The position numbers were made by a program, and so were the translations under genes. The notes under the pieces are model-generated. The model had not been told where the DNA came from. It did no database searches and saw nothing but the letters and a program-made list of their open reading frames with translations. A stretch of DNA of 64,000 nt from Chryseobacterium sp. G0201 (GTDB lineage Bacteria > Bacteroidota > Bacteroidia > Flavobacteriales > Weeksellaceae), in contig NZ_CP033917.1 in NCBI RefSeq assembly GCF_003815655.1, positions 1,860,001-1,924,000 on the forward strand. The letters run 5' to 3'. Positions 1 to 9,032 of the stretch are shown here, in pieces (position 1 is the stretch's first letter; every line of letters starts with the position of its first letter).

Positions 1-129
1 AAAGGAGGTGTATTTATAAGTGATGATATTGGTGACAATTCTGCTTATCAGGATTTCTGCGAAAAAAATAACATAGATACTAAAGTTGTAGAATTCGAAG
101 GAAAATATGTAGGGATTTTTATTAAGTAA
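1..129 (+). CDS. C-terminal end of a probable SAM-dependent methyltransferase (partial)
   Basis: Frame 1 is open from the first base to a TAA at 127-129 and encodes 42 residues ending in GKYVGIFIK. The segment contains GGVFISDDIGDNSAYQDFC, which resembles the end of class I methyltransferases of the macrocin O-methyltransferase/Methyltransf_24 type, where an acidic DD pair follows a beta strand. The rest of the gene lies upstream of the window, so the family call rests on this tail alone. It ends 26 bases before the first acyltransferase gene and has the same strand, so it is probably the preceding member of the same surface-glycan operon. Confidence 0.5.
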   Translation, partial: KGGVFISDDIGDNSAYQDFCEKNNIDTKVVEFEGKYVGIFIK

Positions 130-155
130 CTTTTATTTACGTTAAAAAAAACTCT

Positions 156-1589
156 ATGCTTTTTAACTCTATTGCCTTTTTAATTTTTCTACCTATTGTC
201 TTTATTTTATACTGGCGTGTATTCAATAAAAACTATAAATACCAGAATATGCTTTTGCTGGCGGCTAGTTTTTATTTTTACGGCTGCTGGGATTGGCGTT
301 TTCTATTTCTTTTGATATTTTCTATAGGGTTAGATTATTTTTCAGGAATTCAAATTGAAAACAGCAAAACAAAAAAAATGGCAACTTTCTGGTTGACATT
401 AAGTATTGCGATCAATCTTGGTTTTCTTGGATTTTTTAAATATTACAATTTCTTCATAGAAAATTTTGCCGAATTATTAAGTTCATTCGGATTTGGCGTA
501 AATATGTGGGTATTGAAAGTTATTTTACCGGTTGGTATTTCTTTTTACACATTCCACGGTTTGTCTTATGTGATAGATGTCTACAAAAAACGAATTCCGG
601 CAGAAAGAAACTATGTAGATTATGCATTATTTGTAAGCTATTTTCCTTTATTGGTGGCGGGGCCTATTGAACGAGCAACGCATCTTCTTCCTCAAATTCA
701 GAGAAAAAGATCTTTTGATTACGAAACGGCAAAAGACGGAATGGCTCAGATCCTGTGGGGATTTTTCAAGAAAATGGTGATTGCAGACAATTGTGCGCCA
801 ATTGTTAACGAGATATTTAATAATTATCATACCGAAAGTGCCAGCAACTTAGTTTTAGGAGCTGTACTTTTTGCTTTCCAGATTTATGGAGATTTTTCAG
901 GATATTCTGATATTGCATTAGGTACCTCAAGATTATTTGGACTGGAATTACTTAAAAACTTTTCGTTTCCGTATTTTTCAAGAGATATTGCCGAGTTTTG
1001 GAGAAGGTGGCATATTTCGCTTTCTTCTTGGTTCAGAGACTATCTTTATATTCCTTTAGGTGGAAGTAAGGGCGGATTGTGGATGAAAATCAGGAATACG
1101 TTTATTATTTTTCTGGTGAGTGGTTTCTGGCATGGAGCGAATTGGACGTTTATTATTTGGGGCGGGTTGAATGCTTTATTTTTCCTTCCTTTGTTAATAG
1201 CTGAAAAAAACAGGCATAATTTGGAAGTAGTGGCAATGGGGAAAATTATTCCGTCTTTCAGGGAAGTTTTTAGCATTTTAATGACATTTACGCTTACCTG
1301 TTTTGCGTGGATCTTCTTCCGATCAGAAAGTGTTTCCGATGCCATTGGATATATTAAAGGGATATTCAGCGAAAGTCTTTTTTCGTTTCCAACGCAATTT
1401 AGACTCGTTTTGTCAGGGCTTATCGTTTTTATGCTTGTGATTGAGTGGTGGAACAGAACACATGATTACGGACTGAAGATTCAGGATCGAAAGCCATGGG
1501 TACAAAGTATTATTTATATTATAGTGGCGTTCTTGATATTGAATTTCGCCAATTTCGGCAGTAATGAATTTATTTATTTTCAGTTTTAA
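156..1589 (+). CDS. MBOAT-family membrane O-acyltransferase (first copy)
   Basis: A 477-residue polytopic membrane protein of the AlgI/DltB/PatA type, which moves acyl groups across the inner membrane onto glycans. The N-terminus begins with hydrophobic segments and the family motif YFYGCWDWRF near residue 40. The conserved WRRWHISLSSWFRDYLYIPLGG block lies at about 282-303 and the catalytic-type histidine is H326 in FWHGANW. The length is normal for the family. The next gene begins directly after its stop and encodes an SGNH-like protein, the usual partner of such acyltransferases. A second MBOAT+SGNH pair lies 4 kb downstream around an acyl carrier protein module. The acyl donor and the acceptor sugar cannot be told from sequence. 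Confidence 0.93.
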   Translation: MLFNSIAFLIFLPIVFILYWRVFNKNYKYQNMLLLAASFYFYGCWDWRFLFLLIFSIGLDYFSGIQIENSKTKKMATFWLTLSIAINLGFLGFFKYYNFFIENFAELLSSFGFGVNMWVLKVILPVGISFYTFHGLSYVIDVYKKRIPAERNYVDYALFVSYFPLLVAGPIERATHLLPQIQRKRSFDYETAKDGMAQILWGFFKKMVIADNCAPIVNEIFNNYHTESASNLVLGAVLFAFQIYGDFSGYSDIALGTSRLFGLELLKNFSFPYFSRDIAEFWRRWHISLSSWFRDYLYIPLGGSKGGLWMKIRNTFIIFLVSGFWHGANWTFIIWGGLNALFFLPLLIAEKNRHNLEVVAMGKIIPSFREVFSILMTFTLTCFAWIFFRSESVSDAIGYIKGIFSESLFSFPTQFRLVLSGLIVFMLVIEWWNRTHDYGLKIQDRKPWVQSIIYIIVAFLILNFANFGSNEFIYFQF

Positions 1590-1590
1590 A

Positions 1591-2559
1591 ATGAAAAAAT
1601 TTCTTTCAAGATTAATTTTATTTATAGTCATAATGTTTATTATCGGCTTGATAAAACTTGCTCTTAGCCCAAATTCGAATTATTCATACGCTTTTTTAAA
1701 TGCAAAACTGGAGTTTCTTGAAAAACATCCTGAATACAATATGTATTTCATCGGAAGTTCTAAAATAAACGATCAGATAGATTGTAAAGTTATTGATCAG
1801 AATATTAAAGGAGTAAAATCTTATAATTTAGGAGCCAATGCAGGTTTTGATCTTGAAAACTTTCAGACTTTAGATTTTATCTTGAATAATAAGAATTTTA
1901 AGCCTAAATATATCGTTGTTGAATTACAGGATAAAATAAAGGTTACCAAAACCAACATTAAAACAGAAAGAAGTTTCGGAGCTTTTAATTATGACAACAC
2001 AGCTTTTGCAGTAAAATATCATAAAGAGAATAAAGATTATAAGCAAATTGGTCTTTCACTGGTTTCTTTTGTTTTAAATGTTTTTCATTTTAATAAATAT
2101 TTTGATGAAAAAGATATTCAGAAAGCAGATAACAATTTTGTGAGTAAAAATCAAGGCTTTTCTCCTTTAGAATTTAGTGTTGTGCCGAGAACGGAAGAAA
2201 ATAAGCTTAGGGCTATTATTAAAGACAGGCTTGAACGTTATCATGCGGATCATAATAAATATCAGCCGAATAAGGCTTTGGTTAATAAAATAAATGAACT
2301 TGCAGAAAGATGTAAGAAGAAAAATATACAGTTAATTATGTTGGTTCCCGGACCGGCAGAGCCTGATGCGAAAAAACTTGAAGTATATCAAAATGTATTA
2401 AAAGTTCCTTTAGTAAGTCTTGTAAACCCGGATGAATATACAGAATTTTATCTTTATGAAAACAGATGGGATACAGGACATCTTAACAGTAAAGGATCAA
2501 AAATTTTGTCCGAAAAAACAGCTCTGCATTTGGAAAAGATTTTAGATAAAAAACAGTAA
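1591..2559 (+). CDS. SGNH/DltD-like membrane-anchored protein, partner of the first MBOAT
   Basis: I choose the ATG at 1591, one base after the MBOAT stop, because it gives MKKFLSRLILFIVIMF, a clean N-terminal membrane anchor. An upstream ATG at 1564 would overlap the MBOAT gene. The 322-residue product has YFIGSSKIND near residue 60, matching the block I serine region of SGNH hydrolases, and DTGHLNSKGSK near the C-terminus, matching the Asp-x-x-His block V. This layout is that of AlgJ/AlgX- or DltD-like proteins, which take the acyl group from the MBOAT channel and place it on a periplasmic polymer. Overall similarity to a named family is weak, so the function is inferred from the two motifs and the neighbour. 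Confidence 0.72.
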   Translation: MKKFLSRLILFIVIMFIIGLIKLALSPNSNYSYAFLNAKLEFLEKHPEYNMYFIGSSKINDQIDCKVIDQNIKGVKSYNLGANAGFDLENFQTLDFILNNKNFKPKYIVVELQDKIKVTKTNIKTERSFGAFNYDNTAFAVKYHKENKDYKQIGLSLVSFVLNVFHFNKYFDEKDIQKADNNFVSKNQGFSPLEFSVVPRTEENKLRAIIKDRLERYHADHNKYQPNKALVNKINELAERCKKKNIQLIMLVPGPAEPDAKKLEVYQNVLKVPLVSLVNPDEYTEFYLYENRWDTGHLNSKGSKILSEKTALHLEKILDKKQ

Positions 2560-2631
2560 ATATTACATTTAATTAAAGCATAAACAGAAGGTTGTAAATA
2601 AATTATATAAATTGTATTTTGCACTCCTCAA

Positions 2632-4365
2632 ATGAAACCTATGATGAAAACGTTTACACAATTAAAGAGAAATGTAAATAAGAAACCGGAGGGGCTTAAA
2701 AAAATAAAAGTGGCGTTGTTGGGAGATACGGCAACTCAGTTTTTAAATATAGCTTTGAAAGGTACTGCTATTGATGAAGGCTTTGATTTGGAGGTTTTTG
2801 AGGCGGATTTCGGACAGATTTCCCGTCAGATTTTAGATCCTACTTCAGAATATTATGACTTTAATGCTGATTATACGATCATTTTTGAGTCTTCGCATAA
2901 ATTACTAAGTCAATATTACAAATCTTATGATTCTCAGCTGAATTTTGCTCAGGATAAGATTAATTATATAGAAGAATTATACAATACAATTCAAAACAGA
3001 ACAAAGAGCAAAGTTGTTTATTGCAATTTCGCGGGTATTGATAATCAAATTTTTGGAAATTTTGCCAATAAAGTAGAATCATCTTTTGTTTTCCAACAAA
3101 ATAAACTTAATTATCTATTATCAGAATTAGCGGTTAAAAAGAATAATCTTTTCATTGCAGATTTACTTTCCATTCAAAATAAATGGGGAAGGAACTTTAT
3201 GTTTTCTCCGAATATTTATGTGAATACAGAAATGGTATTGTCTTTAGATGTATTGCCAATTGTATCACATCACATGGTGAGTATTTTATCTTCTGTGGAA
3301 GGTAAATTTAAGAAATGCCTGATTTTGGATCTTGATAATACGACATGGGGAGGAATTATTGGCGATGATGGTCTTGAAAAAATCCAGATCGGAAGTTTAG
3401 GAATCGGAAAAGCATTTACAGAACTTCAGCAATGGGTTAAAGCTTTACAAAAAAGAGGAGTTATTATAGCAGTCTGCAGTAAAAATGATGAGGATAAAGC
3501 AAAAGAACCTTTTGAAAAACATCCCGATATGATCCTTAAAATGGATGATATTGCTGTTTTTGTTGCCAATTGGGACAATAAGGCAGATAACATCAGAAAA
3601 ATTCAGAGTATATTAAATATTGGATTTGATTCTATGGTTTTTCTGGATGACAATCCTTTTGAGAGAAATATTGTAAGAGAAAATCTCCCTGATGTTTGCG
3701 TTCCCGAATTACCGGAAGATCCGGCAGAATATCTGGAGTATTTGTATGGTTTAAATCTTTTTGAAACCGCAAGTTTCTCTGAAAATGATGCCGAAAGAAC
3801 CAAACAATATCAAATTGAAGCAGAAAGAGCAATTGCTTTAGACAGTTTTACCAACGTAGAAGACTTTCTTAAAAGTATGAATATGATGTCTGATGTTCAG
3901 GCATTCAATAACTTTTCAAAGCCAAGGGTTTCTCAATTAACGCAGCGTTCTAATCAGTTCAATTTAAGGACAGTAAGATATACGGAGCAGGACGTTGAGG
4001 ATCTTATGAATTCAGAGAATCATCATACCATTTCTTTTACTTTGGTAGATAAATATGGAGATAACGGATTGATTTGTGTGATTGTCCTAGAAAAAAAGGA
4101 TGTAGAAACTCTTTTTATTGAAACATGGCTGATGAGCTGTAGAGTTTTAAAGAGAGGAATGGAAGAGTTTACATTAAATACGATAGTAGAAATTGCTAAA
4201 AAGAACGGTTTTAAATATGTTGTGGGAGAATATTTACCAACAGCTAAAAACCAAATGGTAAAAGATCATTACGAAAGATTAGGATTTGAAGAACAGGAAG
4301 ACAAATGGGTTCTGAATGTTGATGATTATCAATCTAAACAAGTATACATTATTAATAAAAATTAG
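2632..4365 (+). CDS. FkbH-like HAD-IIIC protein (acyl/glyceryl loading onto carrier protein)
   Basis: A 577-residue protein with three parts. An N-terminal SGNH-like region (about 25-210) carries VALLGDTATQ. A HAD domain has the DxD signature LILDLDNTTWGG and the following IIGDDGLEKI. A GNAT-like C-terminal part (about 400-560) ends with YERLGFEEQ. This is the full FkbH layout. Family members with studied function dephosphorylate 1,3-bisphosphoglycerate and load glyceryl onto a carrier protein. The acyl carrier protein gene follows after only 5 bases, which supports carrier loading here. A 72-base gap separates it from the SGNH gene. Many surface-carbohydrate loci contain FkbH-like proteins of unproven substrate, so glyceryl is a suggestion rather than a result. 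Confidence 0.9.
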   Translation: MKPMMKTFTQLKRNVNKKPEGLKKIKVALLGDTATQFLNIALKGTAIDEGFDLEVFEADFGQISRQILDPTSEYYDFNADYTIIFESSHKLLSQYYKSYDSQLNFAQDKINYIEELYNTIQNRTKSKVVYCNFAGIDNQIFGNFANKVESSFVFQQNKLNYLLSELAVKKNNLFIADLLSIQNKWGRNFMFSPNIYVNTEMVLSLDVLPIVSHHMVSILSSVEGKFKKCLILDLDNTTWGGIIGDDGLEKIQIGSLGIGKAFTELQQWVKALQKRGVIIAVCSKNDEDKAKEPFEKHPDMILKMDDIAVFVANWDNKADNIRKIQSILNIGFDSMVFLDDNPFERNIVRENLPDVCVPELPEDPAEYLEYLYGLNLFETASFSENDAERTKQYQIEAERAIALDSFTNVEDFLKSMNMMSDVQAFNNFSKPRVSQLTQRSNQFNLRTVRYTEQDVEDLMNSENHHTISFTLVDKYGDNGLICVIVLEKKDVETLFIETWLMSCRVLKRGMEEFTLNTIVEIAKKNGFKYVVGEYLPTAKNQMVKDHYERLGFEEQEDKWVLNVDDYQSKQVYIINKN

Positions 4366-4370
4366 AAAAA

Positions 4371-4607
4371 ATGAATAAAGACGAAATTTTAGGAAAACTT
4401 ACCACCATTTTCCATGAAGAATTAGATAATGATGATATTGTTTTAAGTTTTGAAACAACAGCTGACGATATTGAAGAATGGGATTCTCTTTCTCATATCC
4501 AACTCATTGTAGCGGTGGAAAAGGCTTTTAAAGTGCGTTTTACTTCTTCTGAGATCCAAAGCTGGAATAATGTCGGAGAAATGATCGATTGTATAATCGC
4601 TAAATAA
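4371..4607 (+). CDS. Acyl carrier protein
   Basis: A 78-residue acidic protein with the phosphopantetheine motif EEWDSLSHIQLI, in which S39 would carry the 4'-phosphopantetheine arm. The length and the spacing of the motif are those of a stand-alone carrier protein. It lies between the FkbH-like gene (5 bases upstream) and a MaoC-like gene whose ATG overlaps its stop, so the carrier is probably dedicated to this cassette and is not the housekeeping AcpP. It would hold the acyl group while the hotdog protein and the reductase act on it and before membrane transfer. Confidence 0.93.
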   Translation: MNKDEILGKLTTIFHEELDNDDIVLSFETTADDIEEWDSLSHIQLIVAVEKAFKVRFTSSEIQSWNNVGEMIDCIIAK

Positions 4608-5005
4608 TGATACTTCAGCTCGATACCATATTTCAGCATCAGTTTAAGGTTGATGATTCTGTTTATGATGGGTTCATTAATACTTTTGATGATCAAAATT
4701 CTCTGCATATCAATGATGAATTTGCCCAAAACAAAGGCTTCAAATCAAAAGTAATGCACGGAAATATTTTGAACGGATTTTTATCATATTTTATTGGTGA
4801 ATTGTTACCAACAGAAGATGTGATGATCCTTTCACAGGCTATTAATTTTAAAAATCCGGTTTATCTCAATGATATTTTAAATTTTGAAGCTGTGGTTTCT
4901 GAACAGTCGGAAGCGGTGCAGGTAAATACATTCAAATTTAAATTTGTAAATGCAGAACTTAAAACGGTGGCTTCAGGAAAAATACAAATAAAAGAATTGA
5001 CGTGA
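4607..5005 (+). CDS. MaoC-like hotdog-fold dehydratase
   Basis: A 132-residue single-hotdog protein. FDDQNSLHINDEFAQ and FKSKVMHGNILNGFLSYFIG match the hydratase-2 region of MaoC-like enzymes, where the Asp and His act on (R)-3-hydroxyacyl or enoyl thioesters. INFKNPVYLNDILNFEA is the typical following strand pair. Its ATG overlaps the acyl carrier protein stop by one base (TAATG) and its end overlaps the next gene by four, so translation is coupled. In context it would dehydrate or hydrate a carrier-bound acyl chain. A thioesterase-like role cannot be excluded. Confidence 0.82.
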   Translation: MILQLDTIFQHQFKVDDSVYDGFINTFDDQNSLHINDEFAQNKGFKSKVMHGNILNGFLSYFIGELLPTEDVMILSQAINFKNPVYLNDILNFEAVVSEQSEAVQVNTFKFKFVNAELKTVASGKIQIKELT

Positions 5006-5715
5006 ATAAAGTTGTCTTAACCGGTGGTTCATCCGGAATTGGTAAAGAGATCAACCTTTTTCTTTTGGAGAAGGGTTATGAAGTATTATTTACCTATTGC
5101 CATTCTGCAGATGCTGCAAAAGAGATAGAAAAGAATTTTGCCAATGCGAAAGCATTTCAGATAGATTTTACATCAAATGACCAGATGGATTCTTTTTTTG
5201 AAGAAATTGAAGCTTTCAGCCCGGATATTCTCATCAATAATTATTATAACGGAACTTTTATCGATACGTATTTCCATAAAACAGAAGCAGAAAAAATTCT
5301 TAATGACTTTAAGAATAATGTGATGCCAACATTACAGGTTACTCAAAAATGCATTACTATTTTTCGCAAGAAAAAGTTGGGAAGAATTATCAATATTCTT
5401 TCTTCATCAATGACTTCGCCTGCAATGGGAACTTCTGTCTATAACTCCAATAAAGCTTATTTGTTGCAAATGAATAAAAGCTGGGCAATAGAAAACGTCA
5501 AATTCGGGATTACGTGTAATTCTGTTTCTCCATCTTTTATTCCTACAGATTTCCATAAAAATATGGATGAAAGATTGAAAGAAACAATACTTTCCGGCTA
5601 TCCGTTGAAAGAGAAATTGGAAGGAAGCGATATTTCCGGAGTTATTAATCTTTGTATCAACGGAGGAAAGCATTTTAACGGAAATCATATATTTCTGGAC
5701 GCTTCACATTATTAA
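5002..5715 (+). CDS. Short-chain dehydrogenase/reductase (FabG-like)
   Basis: A 237-residue Rossmann enzyme starting at a GTG that overlaps the previous TGA. The cofactor motif TGGSSGIGKEI is at residues 7-17, the serine of the active site lies in ILSSSMTSP, and the catalytic pair is Y147/K151 in VYNSNKAY. These are the marks of 3-ketoacyl-ACP reductases and related enzymes. Next to an acyl carrier protein and a MaoC-like protein it most likely reduces a ketoacyl thioester to a hydroxyacyl thioester. Together the two enzymes could make a hydroxylated acyl group. The exact substrate is unknown. Confidence 0.88.
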   Translation: MNKVVLTGGSSGIGKEINLFLLEKGYEVLFTYCHSADAAKEIEKNFANAKAFQIDFTSNDQMDSFFEEIEAFSPDILINNYYNGTFIDTYFHKTEAEKILNDFKNNVMPTLQVTQKCITIFRKKKLGRIINILSSSMTSPAMGTSVYNSNKAYLLQMNKSWAIENVKFGITCNSVSPSFIPTDFHKNMDERLKETILSGYPLKEKLEGSDISGVINLCINGGKHFNGNHIFLDASHY

Positions 5716-5744
5716 TCAGCTAATTGAATTCTAAATAAAGATTA

Positions 5745-7163
5745 ATGCAGTTTACTTCTTTTGCTTTTATATTTTTCTTTGCAGCGGTTTTCGCACTTTA
5801 TTGGCTTGTATTCCAGAAAAATCTGAAATTCCAAAACATTGTATTGCTTTTGGCAAGCTATGTTTTTTATGCCTTTTGGGACTGGAAATTTCTGACCTTG
5901 CTTATTGGCAGCTCTGCAATAACCTATTTTTTAGGACTAAAAATATCTGAAAGCGAGACTCTTAAAAAGAAAAAATTGTGGGTGAATTTAGGGTTGATCT
6001 TTTCCATTGGAACATTATTTTATTTTAAATATTTCAATTTCTTTGTTGATTCCTTTGCCGATCTTTTCGGAATTAAAAATACCCTTACATTATCGATAAT
6101 AATGCCTCTCGGAATAAGCTTTTATACTTTCAGGATGATTAGTTATCTGCTTGATATTAAAAATAATAAATTAAAAGCCGAAACGGATGCATTGGTGTTT
6201 TTCAATTATATCGCATTCTTTCCAAGTATGACATCTGGACCGATCGATAAAGGTGGATTATTGCTTCCTCAGTTGAAAAAAGAACGAATTTTCACCGTTG
6301 AAAATGGTTCTGATGCGGCAAGACAGATTCTTTTAGGAGCGTTTAAAAAATTGGTTGTGGCCAATAGTATTACGCCCATTACACAGAATATATTTCAAAA
6401 TTATGAGCACCTTTCCGGAGCTACGATTGCGTTTGGAGTATTTCTCTTCCTTTTTGAGATCTATGCAGATTTCTCTGGATATTCTGATATGGCGGTTGGT
6501 TTCGCAAGATTGTTAGGGTTTAAAGTAACTAAAAACTTCGCATTCCCTCTTTTTGCTCAGAATATTGCAGAATTTTGGAGAAGATGGCATATTTCATTGA
6601 CTTCATGGCTCACCGAATATGTGTTTACGCCTTTAGTAATACAGCTGAGAGATTACGAAAAAAAAGGATTAATCATTGCAATTATTTTAAATTTTATTTT
6701 AATAGGAGCGTGGCACGGTCCAAGATTTACATTTGTTTTATTTGGCTTGCTTCATGGTCTTTATTACATTCCTTTAATTCTGACCAATAAATTAAACAAG
6801 AAGAAAAAGTTTTCTAAAAGTATTCCGACCCTTCAGGAATTGGGTAATATTTTGCTGACGATGGTAATGGTTTGTTTTGCTTTTGTACTTTTTGTAGCAC
6901 CAAACCTTACGGAAGCTTTCGGAATGTATTCAAAAATATTCAGTCTGTCTTTATTTTCGATCCCGCAATTTATTAAAATTAAAATTTTAGCTTTGATAGG
7001 AATTTTACTTTTAATAGATTGGTTGAATAAAGATCAGGAACATGGTCTTGAGATCAGTAGATACAAGCCGTTGGTCAGAAGAGGTATTTATGTTTTCCTA
7101 ATTTTTATGATCATGTATTTTGGTGTTTTTGGCAACGGTAATTTCATCTATGAACAGTTCTAA
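5745..7163 (+). CDS. MBOAT-family membrane O-acyltransferase (second copy)
   Basis: A 472-residue paralogue of the protein at 156-1589, with the same opening (FAFIFFFAAVFALYW), the FYAFWDWKFL block near residue 42, EFWRRWHISLTSW at about 276-288 and the catalytic-type H324 in GAWHGPRFTF. It lies 29 bases after the reductase gene and directly precedes a second SGNH-like gene. The stretch after the WRRWHISL block differs from copy one (FTPLVIQLRDYEKKG in place of IPLGGSKGG), so the copies are diverged and may use different donors or acceptors. Confidence 0.93.
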   Translation: MQFTSFAFIFFFAAVFALYWLVFQKNLKFQNIVLLLASYVFYAFWDWKFLTLLIGSSAITYFLGLKISESETLKKKKLWVNLGLIFSIGTLFYFKYFNFFVDSFADLFGIKNTLTLSIIMPLGISFYTFRMISYLLDIKNNKLKAETDALVFFNYIAFFPSMTSGPIDKGGLLLPQLKKERIFTVENGSDAARQILLGAFKKLVVANSITPITQNIFQNYEHLSGATIAFGVFLFLFEIYADFSGYSDMAVGFARLLGFKVTKNFAFPLFAQNIAEFWRRWHISLTSWLTEYVFTPLVIQLRDYEKKGLIIAIILNFILIGAWHGPRFTFVLFGLLHGLYYIPLILTNKLNKKKKFSKSIPTLQELGNILLTMVMVCFAFVLFVAPNLTEAFGMYSKIFSLSLFSIPQFIKIKILALIGILLLIDWLNKDQEHGLEISRYKPLVRRGIYVFLIFMIMYFGVFGNGNFIYEQF

Positions 7164-7164
7164 T

Positions 7165-8094
7165 ATGAAAAAGTTTTTATTCAAAATATCGTTTTACATT
7201 TTTGGAATTATTGCTGTATTATTGTTTCTGGGAACCTATGCAGATGGTAATACTGATGATAATTATATGCATTTCACAGGTCCCAAACCTTCTAATATGA
7301 TCTTAGGTGATTCCCGTGGCGTACAGGCTGTTGTTCCGGATATTCTTGACCAGAAATTTAAGGATAGAAAATTCAGCAATTTTGCTTTCAATATCGCAGA
7401 TTCTCCGTATGGGAAAGTATATTTTGAAGCGATCAAAAAGAAAATTGATCCAGATACAAAAAACGGAATTTTTATCCTGACGGTAGATCCTTGGAATTTA
7501 TCCATTAATAAAGATATTAAAACAGAGAAAGAATATGCAGAGAATAATTCTGCATTAGCAGATATGCATTTTTATGATGTGAATCCTAATTATGAATATC
7601 TTTTCAAACATTTTTCAAAAACCTGGTTTTATATTTATAGAGATAGGGAAGAGGTTGGGAAATCAAATACTTTTTTGCATAAAAACGGTTGGATGGAAGT
7701 TACCGTGAATGTGCATCCTGATTCAATAGGGAAAAGAGAAGTTAAAAAAGTAAAAGAATATGGAGACTTTGCAAAAACCCAAAAAATGTCTCAATATAGA
7801 TTAGAAGCTTTTGAAAATACTATTAAATATCTTAAAAATAAAGGCTCAGTCTATATTGTGAGAATTCCCGGTTCTAAAAGAATTATGGACATTGAAAATT
7901 CTTATTCTCCGGATTTTAGTAAAAGAATAGATGATATTGCTAAAAAAAATAATGTAAAATTCTTTGATTTTTCGCCAAAATACAACGATTATATTTATAC
8001 AGACGGAAACCATATGTATAAAGAATCCGGAAAAGTTTTTACTTCCCAGATAGCAGATTCTATCAGTCTTAATACGTCAATACGAAAAAATTAG
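7165..8094 (+). CDS. SGNH/DltD-like membrane-anchored protein, partner of the second MBOAT
   Basis: The ATG at 7165 follows the MBOAT stop by one base and yields MKKFLFKISFYIFGIIAVLLF, a membrane anchor. An in-frame ATG at 7120 would lie inside the MBOAT gene. The 309-residue product contains MILGDSRGVQAVVPDIL, a block I GDS motif, and YTDGNHMYKESG, a block V D-x-x-H motif, so both ends of an SGNH active site are present. Spacing and role mirror the pair at 156-2559. Its last four bases overlap the end of the convergent glycosyltransferase gene. Confidence 0.75.
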   Translation: MKKFLFKISFYIFGIIAVLLFLGTYADGNTDDNYMHFTGPKPSNMILGDSRGVQAVVPDILDQKFKDRKFSNFAFNIADSPYGKVYFEAIKKKIDPDTKNGIFILTVDPWNLSINKDIKTEKEYAENNSALADMHFYDVNPNYEYLFKHFSKTWFYIYRDREEVGKSNTFLHKNGWMEVTVNVHPDSIGKREVKKVKEYGDFAKTQKMSQYRLEAFENTIKYLKNKGSVYIVRIPGSKRIMDIENSYSPDFSKRIDDIAKKNNVKFFDFSPKYNDYIYTDGNHMYKESGKVFTSQIADSISLNTSIRKN

Positions 8095-9029
8095 AATAAA
8101 TCTTTTCTAAAATTGATATTAAATAATCCCGAACGGATACTTGGATAATCAGTGATCATATATTTCATGATCATTCCCCATTTCTTGAAAGTTGGAGCGA
8201 CGGCGATCTCAAAACTACGGTGCATTCTTCTGATATGTGTTTTTACATCTTCAGGAATGGTTTCTTCATTTTCAGACCACTTATTTACTTCTCTCCAAAG
8301 TAAAACTCTTGTTGTAGCGGGATTTATCTTCCCAGAATCTACTTTAGTTATTCTATTATCTTCATGCACTCCTCTTACCGCTACGGCTTTATCTAAAATG
8401 CCGGGATAAAGATTAAGGTAGTAAGACAATCGGAATAAAAATTCGGTGTCCTGATGAAGCCTTAAATGCTTTTTAAAGAATGGGCTCATTTTATTTAATG
8501 ATTCTCTTCGGATGGTAAGAGCATCCAAACTAAAAAGTCCGAAAGCTCCTCTCATATGGATCTGTCCTGGGAATACATCTTTAGGATGATGTTTTTTATA
8601 GACGGTAGTTAATCTATCTTCAAAAAGATTATAATATTGTTCTTTTGCTTTTTCAGAATAATAATGTACTCCAATTGCTCCGTAAACTCCTTCTACATCA
8701 GGATTTTTGAAAAGTTCTTTTTCTGCATCAAACCTGTTGGGAAGAAAATAGTCATCGGCATCCAAAAATGCTATAATGTCTCCTGTTGCTCTTTCCAATC
8801 CAAGGTTTCTTGTTGCTCCGGCTCCATGGTTGCCTTTGTCTGGGTGTTGATAAAGCTTTACTCGGTCATATTTTTCAGTCAATTGCTGGCAAACCTGTAG
8901 AGCATTGTCCGGAGATTTATCTTCAATTAAAATCACCTCATAAACTTCTTCAAACTGAAGAGCAGATTCTACAGCTTGTGTCACATATTTTTCGGCATTA
9001 TAAACGGGAACAATTACAGATATTTTCAT
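8091..9029 (-). CDS. Family 2 glycosyltransferase
   Basis: A 312-residue GT-A enzyme that starts with the usual MKISVIVPVYNAEKYV. The nucleotide-binding aspartate lies in LIEDKSPDN and the metal-binding DxD in AFLDADDYFLPNRF. The C-terminal part has basic helices and no clear membrane segment. It closely resembles the upstream neighbour at 9033-9968, with shared HPDK-NHGAGA-RNLGLE and NRFDAEKE blocks, which points to tandem duplication. It is the last gene of the polysaccharide operon and its stop overlaps that of the convergent SGNH gene. Donor and linkage cannot be told. Confidence 0.9.
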   Translation of the reverse strand: MKISVIVPVYNAEKYVTQAVESALQFEEVYEVILIEDKSPDNALQVCQQLTEKYDRVKLYQHPDKGNHGAGATRNLGLERATGDIIAFLDADDYFLPNRFDAEKELFKNPDVEGVYGAIGVHYYSEKAKEQYYNLFEDRLTTVYKKHHPKDVFPGQIHMRGAFGLFSLDALTIRRESLNKMSPFFKKHLRLHQDTEFLFRLSYYLNLYPGILDKAVAVRGVHEDNRITKVDSGKINPATTRVLLWREVNKWSENEETIPEDVKTHIRRMHRSFEIAVAPTFKKWGMIMKYMITDYPSIRSGLFNINFRKDLF

Positions 9030-9032
9030 TTT

